Part shown: positions 45,932 to 58,534 of the stretch, in pieces
How positions within the stretch are numbered: the stretch's first letter is position 1
Layout: each line of letters begins with the position of its first letter
From: Chaenocephalus aceratus
Taxonomy: Eukaryota; Chordata; Actinopteri; Perciformes; Channichthyidae
Assembly: GCA_023974075.1 (NCBI GenBank)
Contig: CM043798.1
Span: 6,980,173 to 7,044,172 of the forward strand
Reading direction: 5' to 3'
Length of the DNA stretch: 64,000 nucleotides
Notes under the pieces: generated by a model
Told to the model about the DNA's origin: nothing
What the model saw: only the letters and a program-made list of their open reading frames with translations
Databases searched by the model: none
Position numbers and translations under genes: made by a program

Positions 45932-46419
45932 TGTTACGTGCCTCAGTTGGTGCTTGTGTGTGTGTGCTTTTGTGTGGGTGTCTCTCCCTCTGATTGTCTC
46001 CGGGTGCAGCCTCTCCCCAGGTGCTCCCAATCCCCAATCAGCGCCCCCATAAAGGACCTGAGGAAGGCTGCAGTCGTTCTCCCCTTCTCCTCTGGCTGCA
46101 TGTGTGCAGCCTGTGTTACGTGCTGTAGTGTAGGGTCTCTGTGTGAGGCCTAGGTGAACCTGTGTTCTGCTAATTGTTAGGAGATGTGGTCCAGTGTGTA
46201 TTTGTGTATTGTTTTATGTTAGTCACTTTCTTTTGAAAGAAAGTTGTCCTTAGTTAAGTTTGTTTTGCAAGTTGGCTGGTGAGCCCTTTTTCTTTTTGTT
46301 AATTAAAAGACCTGCTTATGGCTTCAGAGATCAGTTTCCTCTCCTTTTTCTCTCGGCCGGTTATTTTTTCGTGCTGTTACTTTCCTTTGTGCCCCTGGAT
46401 CTAAAAAGGGAACGTAACA
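45932..46419 (+). repeat. 3' LTR of the Ty3/gypsy-type element
   Basis: 488 bases from TGTTACG to CGTAACA (7-bp inverted ends), preceded by the polypurine run. ATTAAA at about 46300 could be the poly(A) signal. Confidence 0.9.
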
Positions 46420-46639
46420 GACGGCTTCACTAAAAGTCACCCAGTTCTGCCCTGCTAAAGTCCGGCTGAGTGCAGTCGCAGAGATGCTATGGCTGCTCTA
46501 CATGACATTAATGGTCTGGTCTGAGAATGGACACCATTTCCTGCTCCCAGAGAGAAGGACGCTCCTCAAACTGAACATTACAGCCGTTGACACTGTCTCA
46601 CGTGGGTCTGCTCCCCCCCCACCGTGCCATGAACTGAAA

Positions 46640-48125
46640 GCTGGAGATCTGCTTTGAACACTTTAAACAACTCTCCTGTTATCTCCATCAGAACAACCTT
46701 CTGGATCCGCACCAGTCTGGTTTCAAGGCAGGTCACTCCACAGAAACTGCCCTCCTTGCTGTCACTGAGGAACTGCACACTGCTAAAGCAGCCTCCCTCT
46801 CCTCTGTCATCATCCTTTTGGACCTGTCTGCTGCATTCGACACAGTGAATCATCAGATCCTCCTTCGCACTCTCCAAGAACTTGGAGTTTCAGGCTCTGC
46901 ACTTTCCCTCATCACCTCATACCTCAAAGACCGCACCTACAGGGTTATTTGGAGAGGGTCGGAGTCCGACCCTTGTCAATTAACTACAGAGGTCCCTCAG
47001 GGCTCTGTTCTTGGTCCCCTCCTCTTCTCCTTGTACACAAACTTGCTCGGATCTGTCATTAGCCCGCATGGTTTTTCATACCACTGCTACGCTGACGACA
47101 CCCAATTAATCCTGTCCTTTCCCCGCTCAGAGACCCAGGTCGTCGCACGCATCTCTGCTTGTCTAGCTGACATCTCTCAGTGGATGTCTGCTCATCACCT
47201 CAAGCTCAACCTTGACAAGACTGAGCTGCTTTTCCTTCCGGGAAAAGATTGTCCCACTCTTGACCTAACAATCAACATCGGCACCTCTGTTGTTTCCCCG
47301 ACTCAGACTGCAAGGAATCTGGGTGTGATCCTAGATAACAAACTGTCAACATCGCTGCTACTACCCGCTGCTGCAGATACACGCTTTACAACATCAGGAG
47401 GATACGTCCCCAGCTGACCCAGAAAGCGACGCAGGTTCTGGTCCAGGCTCTCGTCATCTCACGCCTAGACTACTGCAACTCCCTCCTGGCTGGTCTACCT
47501 GCATGTGCCATCCGACCTCTGCAGCTCATCCAGAATGCAGCGCCTCGTCTGGTCTTCAACCTTCCTAAATTCTCCCACACCACGCCGCTCCTCCGCTCCC
47601 TCCACTGGCTTCCGGTAACTGCTAGAATCCACTTCAAGACAATGGTACATGTGTACCATGCTGCGAATGGATCTGGCCCTTCCTACATCCAGGACATGGT
47701 TAAACCGTACACCCCAGCACGTGCACTCCGCTCTGCATCAACCAAAGGGCTCGCTGCACCCGCACTGCGAGGGGGACCCAAGTTCCCATCAGCAAAAACA
47801 CGTGGGTTTGCTATCCTGGCTCCAAAATGGTGGAATGAGCTCCCCATTGACATCAGGACAGCAGATAGCTTACACACCTTCCGGCGCAGACTGAAAACTC
47901 ATCTCTTTCGACTCCACTTCGAGCAATAGAACTATTAACAAAGCACTTATATACTAATAAAGGACTGGCTTACCTAAAGCCAGTTGAGTAGCACTTGAAA
48001 TGTTTTTGCTCTATGAAACCTGATGTACTTATATGATTCTGTTTTCTTCAAGTTTGTATTTTGTTGATCGAACGCACTGATTGTAAGTCGCTTTGGATAA
48101 AAGCGTCAGCTAAAGCAATGTAATG
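46640..48125 (+). mobile_element. L2-like LINE, 5'-truncated, broken reverse transcriptase
   Basis: A frame from 46818 holds [45 protein letters not shown] and HLKLNLDKTELLFLP (RT). It breaks near 47370, resumes with ISRLDYCNSLLAGLP, LHWLPVTARIHFKT and ends with AKTRGFAILAPKWWNELPID to a stop at about 47929. The 3' tail GTAAGTCGCTTTGGATAAAA lies at 48083. The same 3' UTR occurs at 59490-59697 and its tail on the SINE at 2605. The left boundary is approximate. Confidence 0.9.
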
Positions 48126-50785
48126 GAAGCCTCCCTGTCACACCAGCACCAACCCTTGGGTCAGTCAGATGAGACTAATGGCTTCACTTAGGGCATTTGG
48201 GTCAGAAATATGACTCTCGTTACCACAGAGTGGGTTGTTTGTTTAAGGCTTTTCATACTGCTATGCAGAGGATGCCTGTAAGTTAAAAGCCCCTACTATT
48301 TTTAGTATAGGCCTAATGTCAGGGGCCTCTTACAGTCTAATGCTGCATGCATTCACATTATATGGACCATGTTTCCACCTGGTAAAACTAGAGGCTGCAC
48401 GAAACTCAGGCTACAATACAACCATTATGTTCTGCTCTAACGATTCAATTGATAGATTCTACATCAAAACAGTTCGTTTTTATTGTTTCCAATGATAACG
48501 TCACCTTAAGTGGAGGAATGCAAACCTGTTTTCAAATGTAAGGTTTTGAATTTGTTTGACATTTCTCAGTAATGACACCTTCAGACGCCCACTATCATTC
48601 ATGCTATGCCTTCAGTGGTAACTCAGATGTTGAGGGGGTTGAAGCTTTTCCTCCTGCATCGGCTATGCTTTGTTTTTTTAACAAAGGTATGCTTTTCCTG
48701 CATAATATGTTTCTCACAATTGTTTTTTGTAAGCTGCACACAGGTGATACTGAGTCTTCTCGATTGATAGATTATAGATGATACCATGTTTAAATAGACT
48801 CCTACGTTGTTATTTCATATGTGACATATGTAAGAAAAGGGAGGGGAGAGTCAATTATATTGAGTAATTGATTTTATATTGGAACATTTATTTCTCAAAC
48901 CTATGTTTTATGGAAGAAGAAACGTTTTTCTGATAATCAAACAGTAAATGGTGGATTAATATAACATTTAGAATCATTGAGAAGGGGTTATATCCAGGGA
49001 CTAGCTCATATTTAACTTAAAATAACATTTCTCTGCTTTGGACTGATGAGTATATGATTCTTGCATGTTTAAATGACTAACACAAACCTTCAAATGCATG
49101 TGCATGTGTCAGGAAAGCTCCCACATAATTCTGAGGGGCCTATCCTATTATTGTAATTGAATGATAATGTGCTAATCCATTACCTTGAGTTGTCTTCACT
49201 CAGGAAAACATCCCTATCAAATAACTAGGACAGCTCTGAAGGCCAAGGGTCAGAGAGAGAGGGTCACACTCTCCGGCTGCAGAGAGCATCCCCAGCCACG
49301 GGCAAGGAAGCACGAGGTTGTTCGAGATGAGAGGATTCTACTCTTCAACCTTCTGATGAGATGGGATGCTTCTTCATCTTTCTGCTCGGTGGGCTCAAGC
49401 AGACAACCCTGCAGGACGAGCGAGGGCTTCAGAGGCTTCTATAATGTTTCTTGGAGGAGCAGATGTCTTCCTAACCTCTCCCATCACGGGGGGGCATCTG
49501 GATGTGCCACTTGGCATAGGCAGTTGCACTGCTCTCAATCATATAGCAGAAGGAATGCAGGCAGATGAGCCTCCATTTCACTGGGGGGATCATACAGTGC
49601 TCACTGAATGAGCCACACAGAAACAGAGCAATTGGGGGGGTTGAAATATGGCGCTCTGATGAAGAAGAGTTTTGAGCCAATCAGCACCTCAGTGCTAATC
49701 TACAGTATCAGGATGCCTTTACACACCAGACATTCTGTGTCATAAATAGAGGAGGAGAACGAGTCAGAAGGACATTCCAGCTCTCGTTCAAAGATAACAT
49801 TTTAATTGAATGACCAGATGTTTACAGATGTACAATTAATGATTGTTTTTATATTTCCAATGACCAGACATGTGTTAAATAGTGGTGATAAATATATTTT
49901 GTCAGATCAGATTACACTTTCACACTAAACAAAATAAATTAATTGATATTTTCAGATTATAAGGTATTTAATAATAAGATATTCTAATCTTATAACAGAT
50001 AATGTTAATATCCTTAATTGTCCAGCAGTCAGGCTTAACAACACTACTCTTCAATGTATTACCCATGTACAGACAGACCTAAAATGATGTTTCAAGTTTT
50101 TAAATCCTTCCTTTCCAGGTTTTTACAAAAGTCTTTGAATATTTGCCTAACTTTTCCTTTTCAGATTGTTAAACATTTTTTGAATTGTTTGATTTTCCCT
50201 TCAGATTTTGAAATGACATAATGATTGATAGTTGAAGTAATGTAATTATGTTATCATGCTATAGTCTTTTGATTTAATATGTAATGATGTAAACGTAAAG
50301 TAATCCTAAAATTGAAGACACTGCAATTTTTGCAGATTACAAATTGATCGAATCATAACTGTGAACTGTATACCTCACCTGGATCTCTTAGAATTCTACG
50401 TTTAAAATGCGTTTGACTAGTGATTGCCTTAAAGTAAATCTTTAAACTGCAAGCTGGTTTTTGATTTTATAGTTTGATAAGTGAGATTTACTAATGGTTA
50501 ATTGTTAAAACATTATTTTAAAGTAGATGTTTTTGCTATTATGCATCTGTGTTTTATGTGTGTTCATTATTGTGCTTTGACAAAAGATGATCGAGAAGAT
50601 TTTTCTATTGTGATTGTCTGTATCAATCATTGTGGTTGGATGTTTCAATCTTATTCTACTCTGATGTAATTGATGTTGTGTAAAACCACTCAAATCTGAA
50701 GACGCCTATTGATTTAAGTATTGACCAAATTATTATTATTAGACTAATGTTTTAAGGTTATCAAAGATGATACAAAGAGAAGAAC
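48126..50785. other. intergenic DNA, no recognisable gene
   Basis: AT-rich, especially 49800-50780. An open frame at 49185-49568 has no recognisable domain and overlaps another frame. A purine-rich stretch directly before the LTR at 50786 (CAAAGAGAAGAAC) could be a polypurine tract, so some of this might be decayed internal retroelement sequence. Confidence 0.45.
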
Positions 50786-51226
50786 TGTAAGGGAATATTT
50801 CTGTCTTACTCCTAAGATATTTAACCTTATTGCCTGTTGACGTTTATCACTAACCCTGATCTGTGACGCCAGCTTTAAGGAATGTGCTCCAGCAGTTAGT
50901 CTCAGTTTTATTGACCGGTCAACTCTCGGTCACAGAGCCTAAGAGTCAGATAAGTGATTCAGTGTCTCCAGGTGTTCACGTATACCTTCCCCCAATATGT
51001 GAGTTGACTCTCTGTAAACTAGTTAAAGGGTCTACCAAGATGCGAGGCTGATCAGAAATGACATGGCAACCCACCCGTGCAGTCAGAACCTTTTGCTGCT
51101 GTGACTTGTGATATGAATTCTCCGGCCGTTGACTTGTAATAAACATCATTGTTTGACATCAAAGCTCCAACTCTCCTCGTGTCTCTCTGAGTCCTGACTC
51201 TCCATTGCTGCAGAAGTTTCCTTACA
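50786..51226 (+). repeat. LTR, apparently solo
   Basis: 441 bases from TGTAAGGGAATA to TTTCCTTACA: 7-bp inverted ends TGTAAGG/CCTTACA. AATAAA at 51138-51143 lies at the usual R-region position. Flanking five bases differ (AGAAC and AATAT), so no target duplication is seen. About 100 bases recur at 27272-27374. Confidence 0.78.
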
Positions 51227-51399
51227 AATATCGCATATTAGCACGTAGTTAGTGTGTTATGAAACATGCACACTACTGTGTGGAGTGAAATTATAGTTGG
51301 TCCAAAATAAACAATTTCAGAGATATTGATTCACATCAGTTAAGAGTCATTCCAACTTTGGTCACTTTCGCTAATATTTTTTTCATTGTGTTTTACAGT

Positions 51400-54300
51400 G
51401 TAATTCATCAGAGACATATGACTCCTCATCACACTCAAAAGATGGGCAACTCTTACACTCATTTAAATTCCCTTCAAATCCTTTTTTTCACTAAAAGTGA
51501 CTGGAAAAAACTGAGAATGAGACAACATAAGCGTCGATTCAAATCTTTAAACTGGACTCAGTCAAGCACCGCTGGCATCCGGAGTGTCCACCCACACTGT
51601 TGCTTTGTCTTCAAATCTCACAGTGTGCCAACAGTTGGGTCAAAAATGAAAGGGTCACTTTTTCATGTGTTGGCTACTGTCGATTTGATGACTGCCCTGT
51701 GGAGGTCGAAGTTGAGGATGAGTCATCCCTTAAGGGCAGTTGTGACCTTCAGAGGTGAAAAAGCATGGCACAAACTGTGAAGAACTGAAACATCGGCCTG
51801 TGCGTGCAGATGAAAGGGATGCACTTGCTAATGCCCTCACCAGTAAACTTCCCAGAAGTGTGTACCTTAATAATCTCAATAAACTGGATGACACTGTATG
51901 GCTTCTGGAAACAGAGACCAGGTACCATCAACTGGTGTAATGAAAACATTGTCCTGGCAGGCAAGAAAGAAGCTGAGAAAACACAGCAATTAAATGATCA
52001 GCCTCAGAAAAATGATGGAGAAAGAGCTTGAGACTGAGGAAGCAGTCATTAAAAAAACTATAGCACACCCCAAAGGAGTCATGCTATGGTCCAACAAAAA
52101 CAATTGACCTCTTCCATGGACAGGTGCAGGGAAGACATTGTATATTTGGATGCGACAGGGAGCATTGTTAAAAGGCAAAACCTCACTTTTTTATGTGTAT
52201 GAGATGGTGGTCCGAAATCCGTTCAAAGGATCCTCCCCTGTCACTGTGGCCACCTACATCACAAACGACCACACAACAGCCTCCATATCCTTTTTCCTTG
52301 GGTCATTTCTGACTGATGTAATAAGACTCCATGGAAGGGGAGCCAAACAAAGGCCTGTCATGCTGATCTGTGATGGCTCTACAGTCCTCATGCAGTCCAT
52401 GGCCTATAATTTCTGTGGAGTCAGCCTCCAGGAACTTCTCTCCAGGTACTACAGCATCGTAACTGGACAGGCAAAGCGTGATTGCATAGGGCTACCAATC
52501 ATGCATCGCTGTGTTCAGTCATGTGATGAAAAATGCTAAGGACCTATGTCGAAAACAGTAAGTGATTTCTGCCCAGTGCTACAATTATTCCTGAAGTCAT
52601 TCATTTGTAAAGTCTTTGTAATAATAATTTGACTATCTTTTTTATTACAGTGCCGCCAAATATTACCACCTGGCTATGCATGTTTTTGGACTGATGACAC
52701 AGGCCACAACAATGTCCGAACTGGATGAAGTTGTCACCAGTGCTGTGGTGGTATTCTCCAGCTCCCACAGTGACAGAAATGTTGGAAAACATTTTGAAAA
52801 TCTCCAAGGACTACTGACAAACTCAGCACAGTCAAACTTGGACGATTCAACCATTGTGGAAGACTGTGTGGTATGTAATAATTCTGTGAATGTTGGAAGT
52901 TGTTTCATAGCTCAAAAATATCATTAAAAATGATGTGTTTACTGTCAAGTACAACACAGCACAGAGTAAGAGGACAGAGGCAGTGTGACCAGAAACAATG
53001 GAAAAATATTAACATGGTTTACATATTTTTCTATTACCGAAAGCTCAATGCAATGCAACTAAAGTTATTTGTGGATTGTTTTTTCTAGAATGATATCGGA
53101 CCTACGACCTTCAAACAGCATTTGAGGACTGTACCTTATAACCGTTTGGGTTATTAAGAAATCTGGTGATGACAACGTCTACTTCTGCCCGACTTTCATC
53201 CCTTCCTTGCTTAAGTACTTTCTGCCCCTGGCTGGTCTGTGGTCTTGCCTACTCTTGGGTACGTTTTATTTTGCATGTGTTTCTATAGCTGCTTGTTAAT
53301 GTAATGTAATATAAAATAAGAAGGCATGTTTACTGTTTGGTTAGGTGACCTTGGAACAGGGACCATTTATCAGAAACTTTCCCAGAAGTACAACAATTCT
53401 GCAAAAAAATCCACACAGGTACAAAAACCTAAAGCTTTGATGTAATATTGAATTTCATTGCATTATTCTATAATTAATATTATAAACTGCAATGTAAACA
53501 GTATGTAATCCAAGTGATTGTTAACAATATAATTTGATGTACCGTAACTAATATGTTCAACCGCACAATTACACAGAGGACAACAAAACTCAAGGGATAA
53601 TGGAAAAAAGCCAGTGGGACATCAAAAAGATCAGTTTCAACAGAGACGTCTGACCAGGCTGGACGATTTTGTACATATATACAAAGTCACCTTGAGCGCC
53701 CTGCTAAGGAAATATGGCGACTCTGAGGAGGGGGAATAAGGTACAGTTTGTTATATATATATGGCTGTTATGTTATCACATTTGTCCCTATAGTGATTAA
53801 GTATTGCTATTGATTATGTTAGGAAAATATCACTCGCCACTGGCTTGAGTTTCAATAATCAGGATTCATGTATTTATTATCCTTGCAAGAATGGAAGTCA
53901 TCACATACAGAGCATTTGGTACAAATAGTTTACAGAACAGTGTCCTTCACATGGTTTATATATAAGAGACTTGTAGACAGACTTTTTACACCATCACAAG
54001 ATGGAGGAATACCGGTTCAAAGCAGTATACAATGTTTAGTTTAGATTAGCTAAGGCTCACGACAGAAATGATCATGCTTGTCATATGTCTATCTCCATAG
54101 AGACTGAATCATCATGTTAATCACGTAGCTATCATATGCCTAAAACAGTCCTGATGCTCTTCTAGGTAATCATACATCCTGTTATGTACACAGCTACTTA
54201 GGGTCTTTGTCATCATGTGCTCCTCTGATATTCAAAGAGTACATTCAGTATTTTCCCAACAGTTAGCCTGCAGGTAATTTGGTCATTATTAACAGTTTAT

Positions 54301-57300
54301 ATTAGGTGTGCTAATAATATCTCACAATAATATTGATACACCAATCAAAACTGTGATGCAACTATGCTGAATTTAGTTGGTTTCATAATTTTGATGAATA
54401 ATAATTAATGAAATAATACATTTATTTCAGGCAAAGAAAATGTTTGTTGTGAAAAGAAAACAACATTGAATAAGGTGAAATGGCAGAACATGTAATGAAA
54501 GGTAATTTATGAGTGCATTTTACTCTGTCAATATTCCTTATTAACTGCAGACCCATCGTGTGGACATGGAGCGATGGAAACAAAGAAAGCAGAACAGGCG
54601 AGGAGTTTATGTGACACCCATAAACAAGCCTTTTGTTTTCAGACAGTACAAGAAGAATGTATGTATTTTTGAGAGAAACCATTGTTATCTTGTTTGTTGA
54701 AAATAACATAAATGTTATAATATTTGTGTTATTAACACTTTGTTTTTCTCAGCTCATGCAGAAGACAAAACACCAAAAGCTCCAGCACCACTACAAAAAC
54801 AAGCGCCAGGTCAAACTGAAGCACATATTCCATCACAGGTAATCCCATTTAGCATGGTTAAACAAAGCCAGGAAGTATTTGAAACACATACATCTAAACC
54901 AACTTGGAATCTACAGCTTAATGTTGCATTTTCTATTAGTATAGGTACTGTAATGATAGAAGAACTAACGATTCTAATTGTGTGATGAAGTGATTAACTA
55001 TGACATGCACTTAAACAACACATATTGGACAATGTGAAAGGCAATGTTGATGTTTCGGCTTCTATACAGGATCCAAAAGACAAGGCAAGACAAGGTCAAT
55101 CTTCATCCACAACAGAAATGACGGAGCATGCTGAGGATGCCGCACAGGGAGGTAACGTGGATGCTTCATCAGAGGTAAGAAACTGTAAGGACACATCATC
55201 AGGGAGTTCATCAGAGGGACCAGATACAAATAATTGATTAACTAAAAAGTTAAAATGCAGATTTAATGTTTAAGGAATGCTAAAGGAACGTTATAAAATA
55301 ATACATTTCAATTTACAATGTGTATCTCATGCTCTGTTAACAATCTAGCTTTGGGACATAAAAATGATATAGTATTTTTTTTGTGACCGCCAGCTGACCG
55401 CGTTGTGGAAAAAAAAGGACACTGAGGTGGCGGTGTCTGTAGTCCCACGCAAATAAGAGGCAACAGTTTTACCGTCGGTCACTCTGACATACGGACTCTT
55501 AGACCACACCAGTGGCTTACAGGCGAGGTATTTCATCCATATTATAGGACAGAACCAGTGCTCATACCAAGTCTCTTCACTACACATGAATCCAATATTC
55601 ATGTAACGATAGCTTCATGGCACACCACTGAAGTCTTGTTAGCACCCCACGCCTAAAATGTATAACATTGTTTTTAAAAGTGAATCTTAAAAGGCATCCA
55701 CAGTTGAATATATAACTTTTATTGTACACTAGAAGAAGTAGTCAAATGTGGTCACTCACTGTTATAATTTTCTGTTTTTATCAACAAAGCTTAACACCTG
55801 TCAACTTACTACATTATTATTTAATATAATTGTATTTCTTATTAATGTCTGCTTGTCGACATTCTCTCCAGATCATCGAGTGCCTTTTTCCATATACATG
55901 CACATAAATGTAAACTGGGGACAAGGATTTATATTCTCAACCACTACACAGCTGGTGTGATCCTCTTTGGGAAAAGAGAAGAGGTCAATTTGTCAAAGGT
56001 AACTTGTGTTTCTATTGAGGATAACTGCAAAGGTTTTCATTATGTCTTTGTATATATATATCATTGTATATTTCTTGATCAGCCAAGTTTTTGGAGATGT
56101 TGTCTTTATTTCAAAAATATATATTTCTTTTTCTGTGTCCACAGTACATCAATGCTGAAGAAAGCACAGTGTATTTGGCACTACCTGCACGCAACTCTGC
56201 AGAGCAGGCAGAGGCAGACAATGCTGTCAAAAAAATCTGGTACTAACTGCATACAATTTCACCTATTTTTCAAAAATATTTATTTCATTCTATTCCCTCA
56301 TATATAATGTTTATATTTATTGTTATATTTATGTGGGAATAGATGGATCAGCTATATTGCCACAACCAGCACTTTTGTTTTTTTTATTTATAACTACACC
56401 AGAACATATAATGTGTGAAAAATGTGTGCATGTTTGACTTTGGTCCATACCGATTATACCATAACACCCAATCCACTGAATAAACAACCTGTCCTTAGAG
56501 TGAACAATTGTCAATTCAGTTTGATATCAGACTAGGTGTCTGCATGTTACATCTTAAAATATACATTTGGGAAACATACATTAACAAATTGTGTTACTCG
56601 ACTGCTGAGACACAGTGTGACAAGGATTTATTTTATTATGCGAGTATTGTATTTATACAGTATGCATTGTACGTTAATAATATATCTTATCTCACGCAGT
56701 GATTGCTTCAAAATGAGGAGGACCTGCTGCAGTAAGATGGACTGGGTAGACATAAAATGGAAGGGTGGAGTAATGAAACACCCAGTACAGCAGGATGGCA
56801 ATAGCTGTGGGGTAGTAAAAATAGTGGAATATTTATTTTCATATATGCTTTTGGCTAATACAACATTCTTTCAGCTTTTAGAATTAAGTCTGTTTTACTG
56901 CCTTTCACAAAAACACATGTGGGGTAGTTGGATAGTTAACATTTTCATCAGTGTTTGACAAAGAAGTCAACTGTGCCATGTGCGCCGGCATTAAACCACC
57001 CGGCTCAGTGCCACATCACACCCACACTGACTGGGTAAGGTTTAATGAATATTGAGACTTCATAATTTAGATTTGTAGAAAAGCATTAAATGAAAGCAGA
57101 AACTAAATACAAACACTTGAGGGATGCAGTTGACCATTGCTCAAAGCTGTTATAAGCAGGGCTTTACTCTCATTTGTCTACACTCCTTCTATTGCAGATT
57201 CAGTGTGACAGCTGTTTCCGGTGGTGCCACACACAGTGCCTGCATATGGACCAAAAGTCTCTTGAAGAGGCACAAGTTGGGGACTGGGTTTGCTCTCTGT

Positions 57301-57311
57301 GTAACAAATAA
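51400..57311 (+). pseudogene. multi-exon gene: transposase-like region + Ulp1-type protease + PHD finger (decayed)
   Basis: I read about 15 exon-like pieces on +. N-terminal: SDWKKLRMRQHKRRFKSLNW (51500), then in another frame a C-rich block (GYCRFDDCPVEVEVED), then RPVRADERDALANAL. Middle: YLDATGSIV (52142), frame change, PFKGSSPVTVATYITNDHTT, VMLICDGSTVLM (52360), HRC..., then AKYYHLAMHVFGLMTQATTM (52655) after a matching GTAAGT/ACAG intron. Next: NVYFCPTFIPSLLKYFLPL (53178), DLGTGTIYQKLS (53346) and a Lys/Arg-rich block (53600). Low-complexity exons lie at 54551-54839 and 55025-55178. Ulp1-type domain: TLRPHQWLTGEV (about 55496), HYTAGVILFG (55940, catalytic His), QDGNSCGV (56790, Gln and Cys). 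C-terminal PHD finger: CAMCAG (about 56970), CDSCFRWCHTQC (57205), WVCSLCN and TAA at 57309-57311. Some splice sites are intact and some frames broken. Transposon origin is inferred. Confidence 0.72.
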
Positions 57312-57899
57312 TGTATGTGCATGAACATGCAGTTGCTGTATGTCCTATATTACAAAAAAAAGGCACCAGCTGGGGACTGAGACTCCAGACTTTTCCAAAA
57401 AGCAGGGGATGTGGTTGCTGTGAAATAGTTTTCATTTATATGCTCAATTTGATATATTTAGAATCTATATTTGAGATTTGTTCAACTAAGAAGTGACCGT
57501 TGAATAAATATTGCAAAACAAAGCCTTTATCTCATGGCAGCCAGTGTGAATTGTTTCCTACATTACAAGATTTCGAGTTTCTATAGTACAAATCTGGGCC
57601 ATTTGTTGTGTCATTTCTCCAAACACATAATGCCTGTTTTGGAGTCTTCAAAAGGTGCAGTAGAAGGACTTTACATTTTGTTAAAGACAGGACTATTGTA
57701 ATTCAGTCAAGAGAAGAGACAAGAGAATAAAGGAAAGACAATTGTTATAATGGGTGATGTAACTTTAATGACAGACATAATATGAGGTGTTGTGATCATG
57801 GGGAAAGATTTTCTAAGGTTTATTGACATATCATATTATACACAACTACGGTGTAGTTATGCAATGAATGAAAAACTTGGGTCGCAGGTTCCTCAACAG
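57312..57899. other. intergenic DNA
   Basis: AT-rich; AATAAATATTGC (57502) is a possible poly(A) signal for the gene ending at 57311. Nothing else. Confidence 0.45.
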
Positions 57900-58480
57900 T
57901 GCAAGTAGTACTCTGTCCAGCAGTAAGTACAACTTTCACTGAGAACTTATTGCCAAAAACCTTTAATCTCTCATCAAATATGGCAGAAAACATGCATTAT
58001 TGTACTCTGGAGTTTGACAGGGTATTACTCAAAAAAGTACACGATAAAAGTACTTGATTGTACTTGTGATAGTAGTCCAATTAGTACTCTGTCCAGCAGT
58101 ACCACTTTCACAGAACTTATTGCAAAAAAAAAATCATTTTATCTAGTAAAAGTACTCTGGAGGGGAGTTTGACAGAGTATTACTAAAAAAAAACACAGTA
58201 AAAGTACTTGATTGTACTTGTGGTAGTAGTCTAACAAGTACTGAGTCCAACAGTATCACTTTTATTAAGAATGTATGGCTAAAAATCATTTGATCTCATC
58301 AAATATAGCAGAAGTGGCATGATTTTGTTCTCAGGAGGGGAATTTGATTACCCAGAAAAAAGACAGTAAAAGTACTTCATTTTATTGTTGGTAGCACTCA
58401 AACTAGGACTGAGTCAAACAGTGTTAGTTTTTTTAACTTATGGTAAAAATAATTTGTATCGCACGAAGCAGAAAAAACAT
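57900..58480. repeat. degenerate tandem repeat of about 155-180 bp, 3-4 copies
   Basis: AGTACTCTGTCCAGCAGTA starts at about 57907 and 58084, with variants AGTACTGAGTCCAACAGTA (about 58240) and AGGACTGAGTCAAACAGTG (about 58406). Each unit also has TACTCTGGAG..GTTTGACAG and AAAAGTACTTGATTGTACTT. Confidence 0.8.
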
Positions 58481-58534
58481 GCATTCTTTTACTCTTGCGT
58501 TAGTGTAGCTTCTCAGCGATTACCGTAAAGGCTA

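Larger units (their letters stand above)
44595..46419 (+). mobile_element. Ty3/gypsy-type LTR element, no pol, 5' LTR nearly absent
   Basis: GACGG flanks both sides (44590-44594 and 46420-46424), an exact 5-bp target duplication. The left edge starts TGTTACGTGCCGCAGTTGG, matching the start of the 3' LTR (45932, TGTTACGTGCCTCAGTTGG) for about 26 bases, and then gag coding sequence begins. A G-run (polypurine tract) lies at 45923-45931 before the 3' LTR, which ends CGTAACA. So an internal deletion removed most of the 5' LTR, and pol is absent, while both outer ends remain. Confidence 0.88.

Noticed and set aside
49185..49568. Small gene at 49185
   Set aside because: No recognisable motif, overlapping frames of similar length, no supporting splice or start signals.
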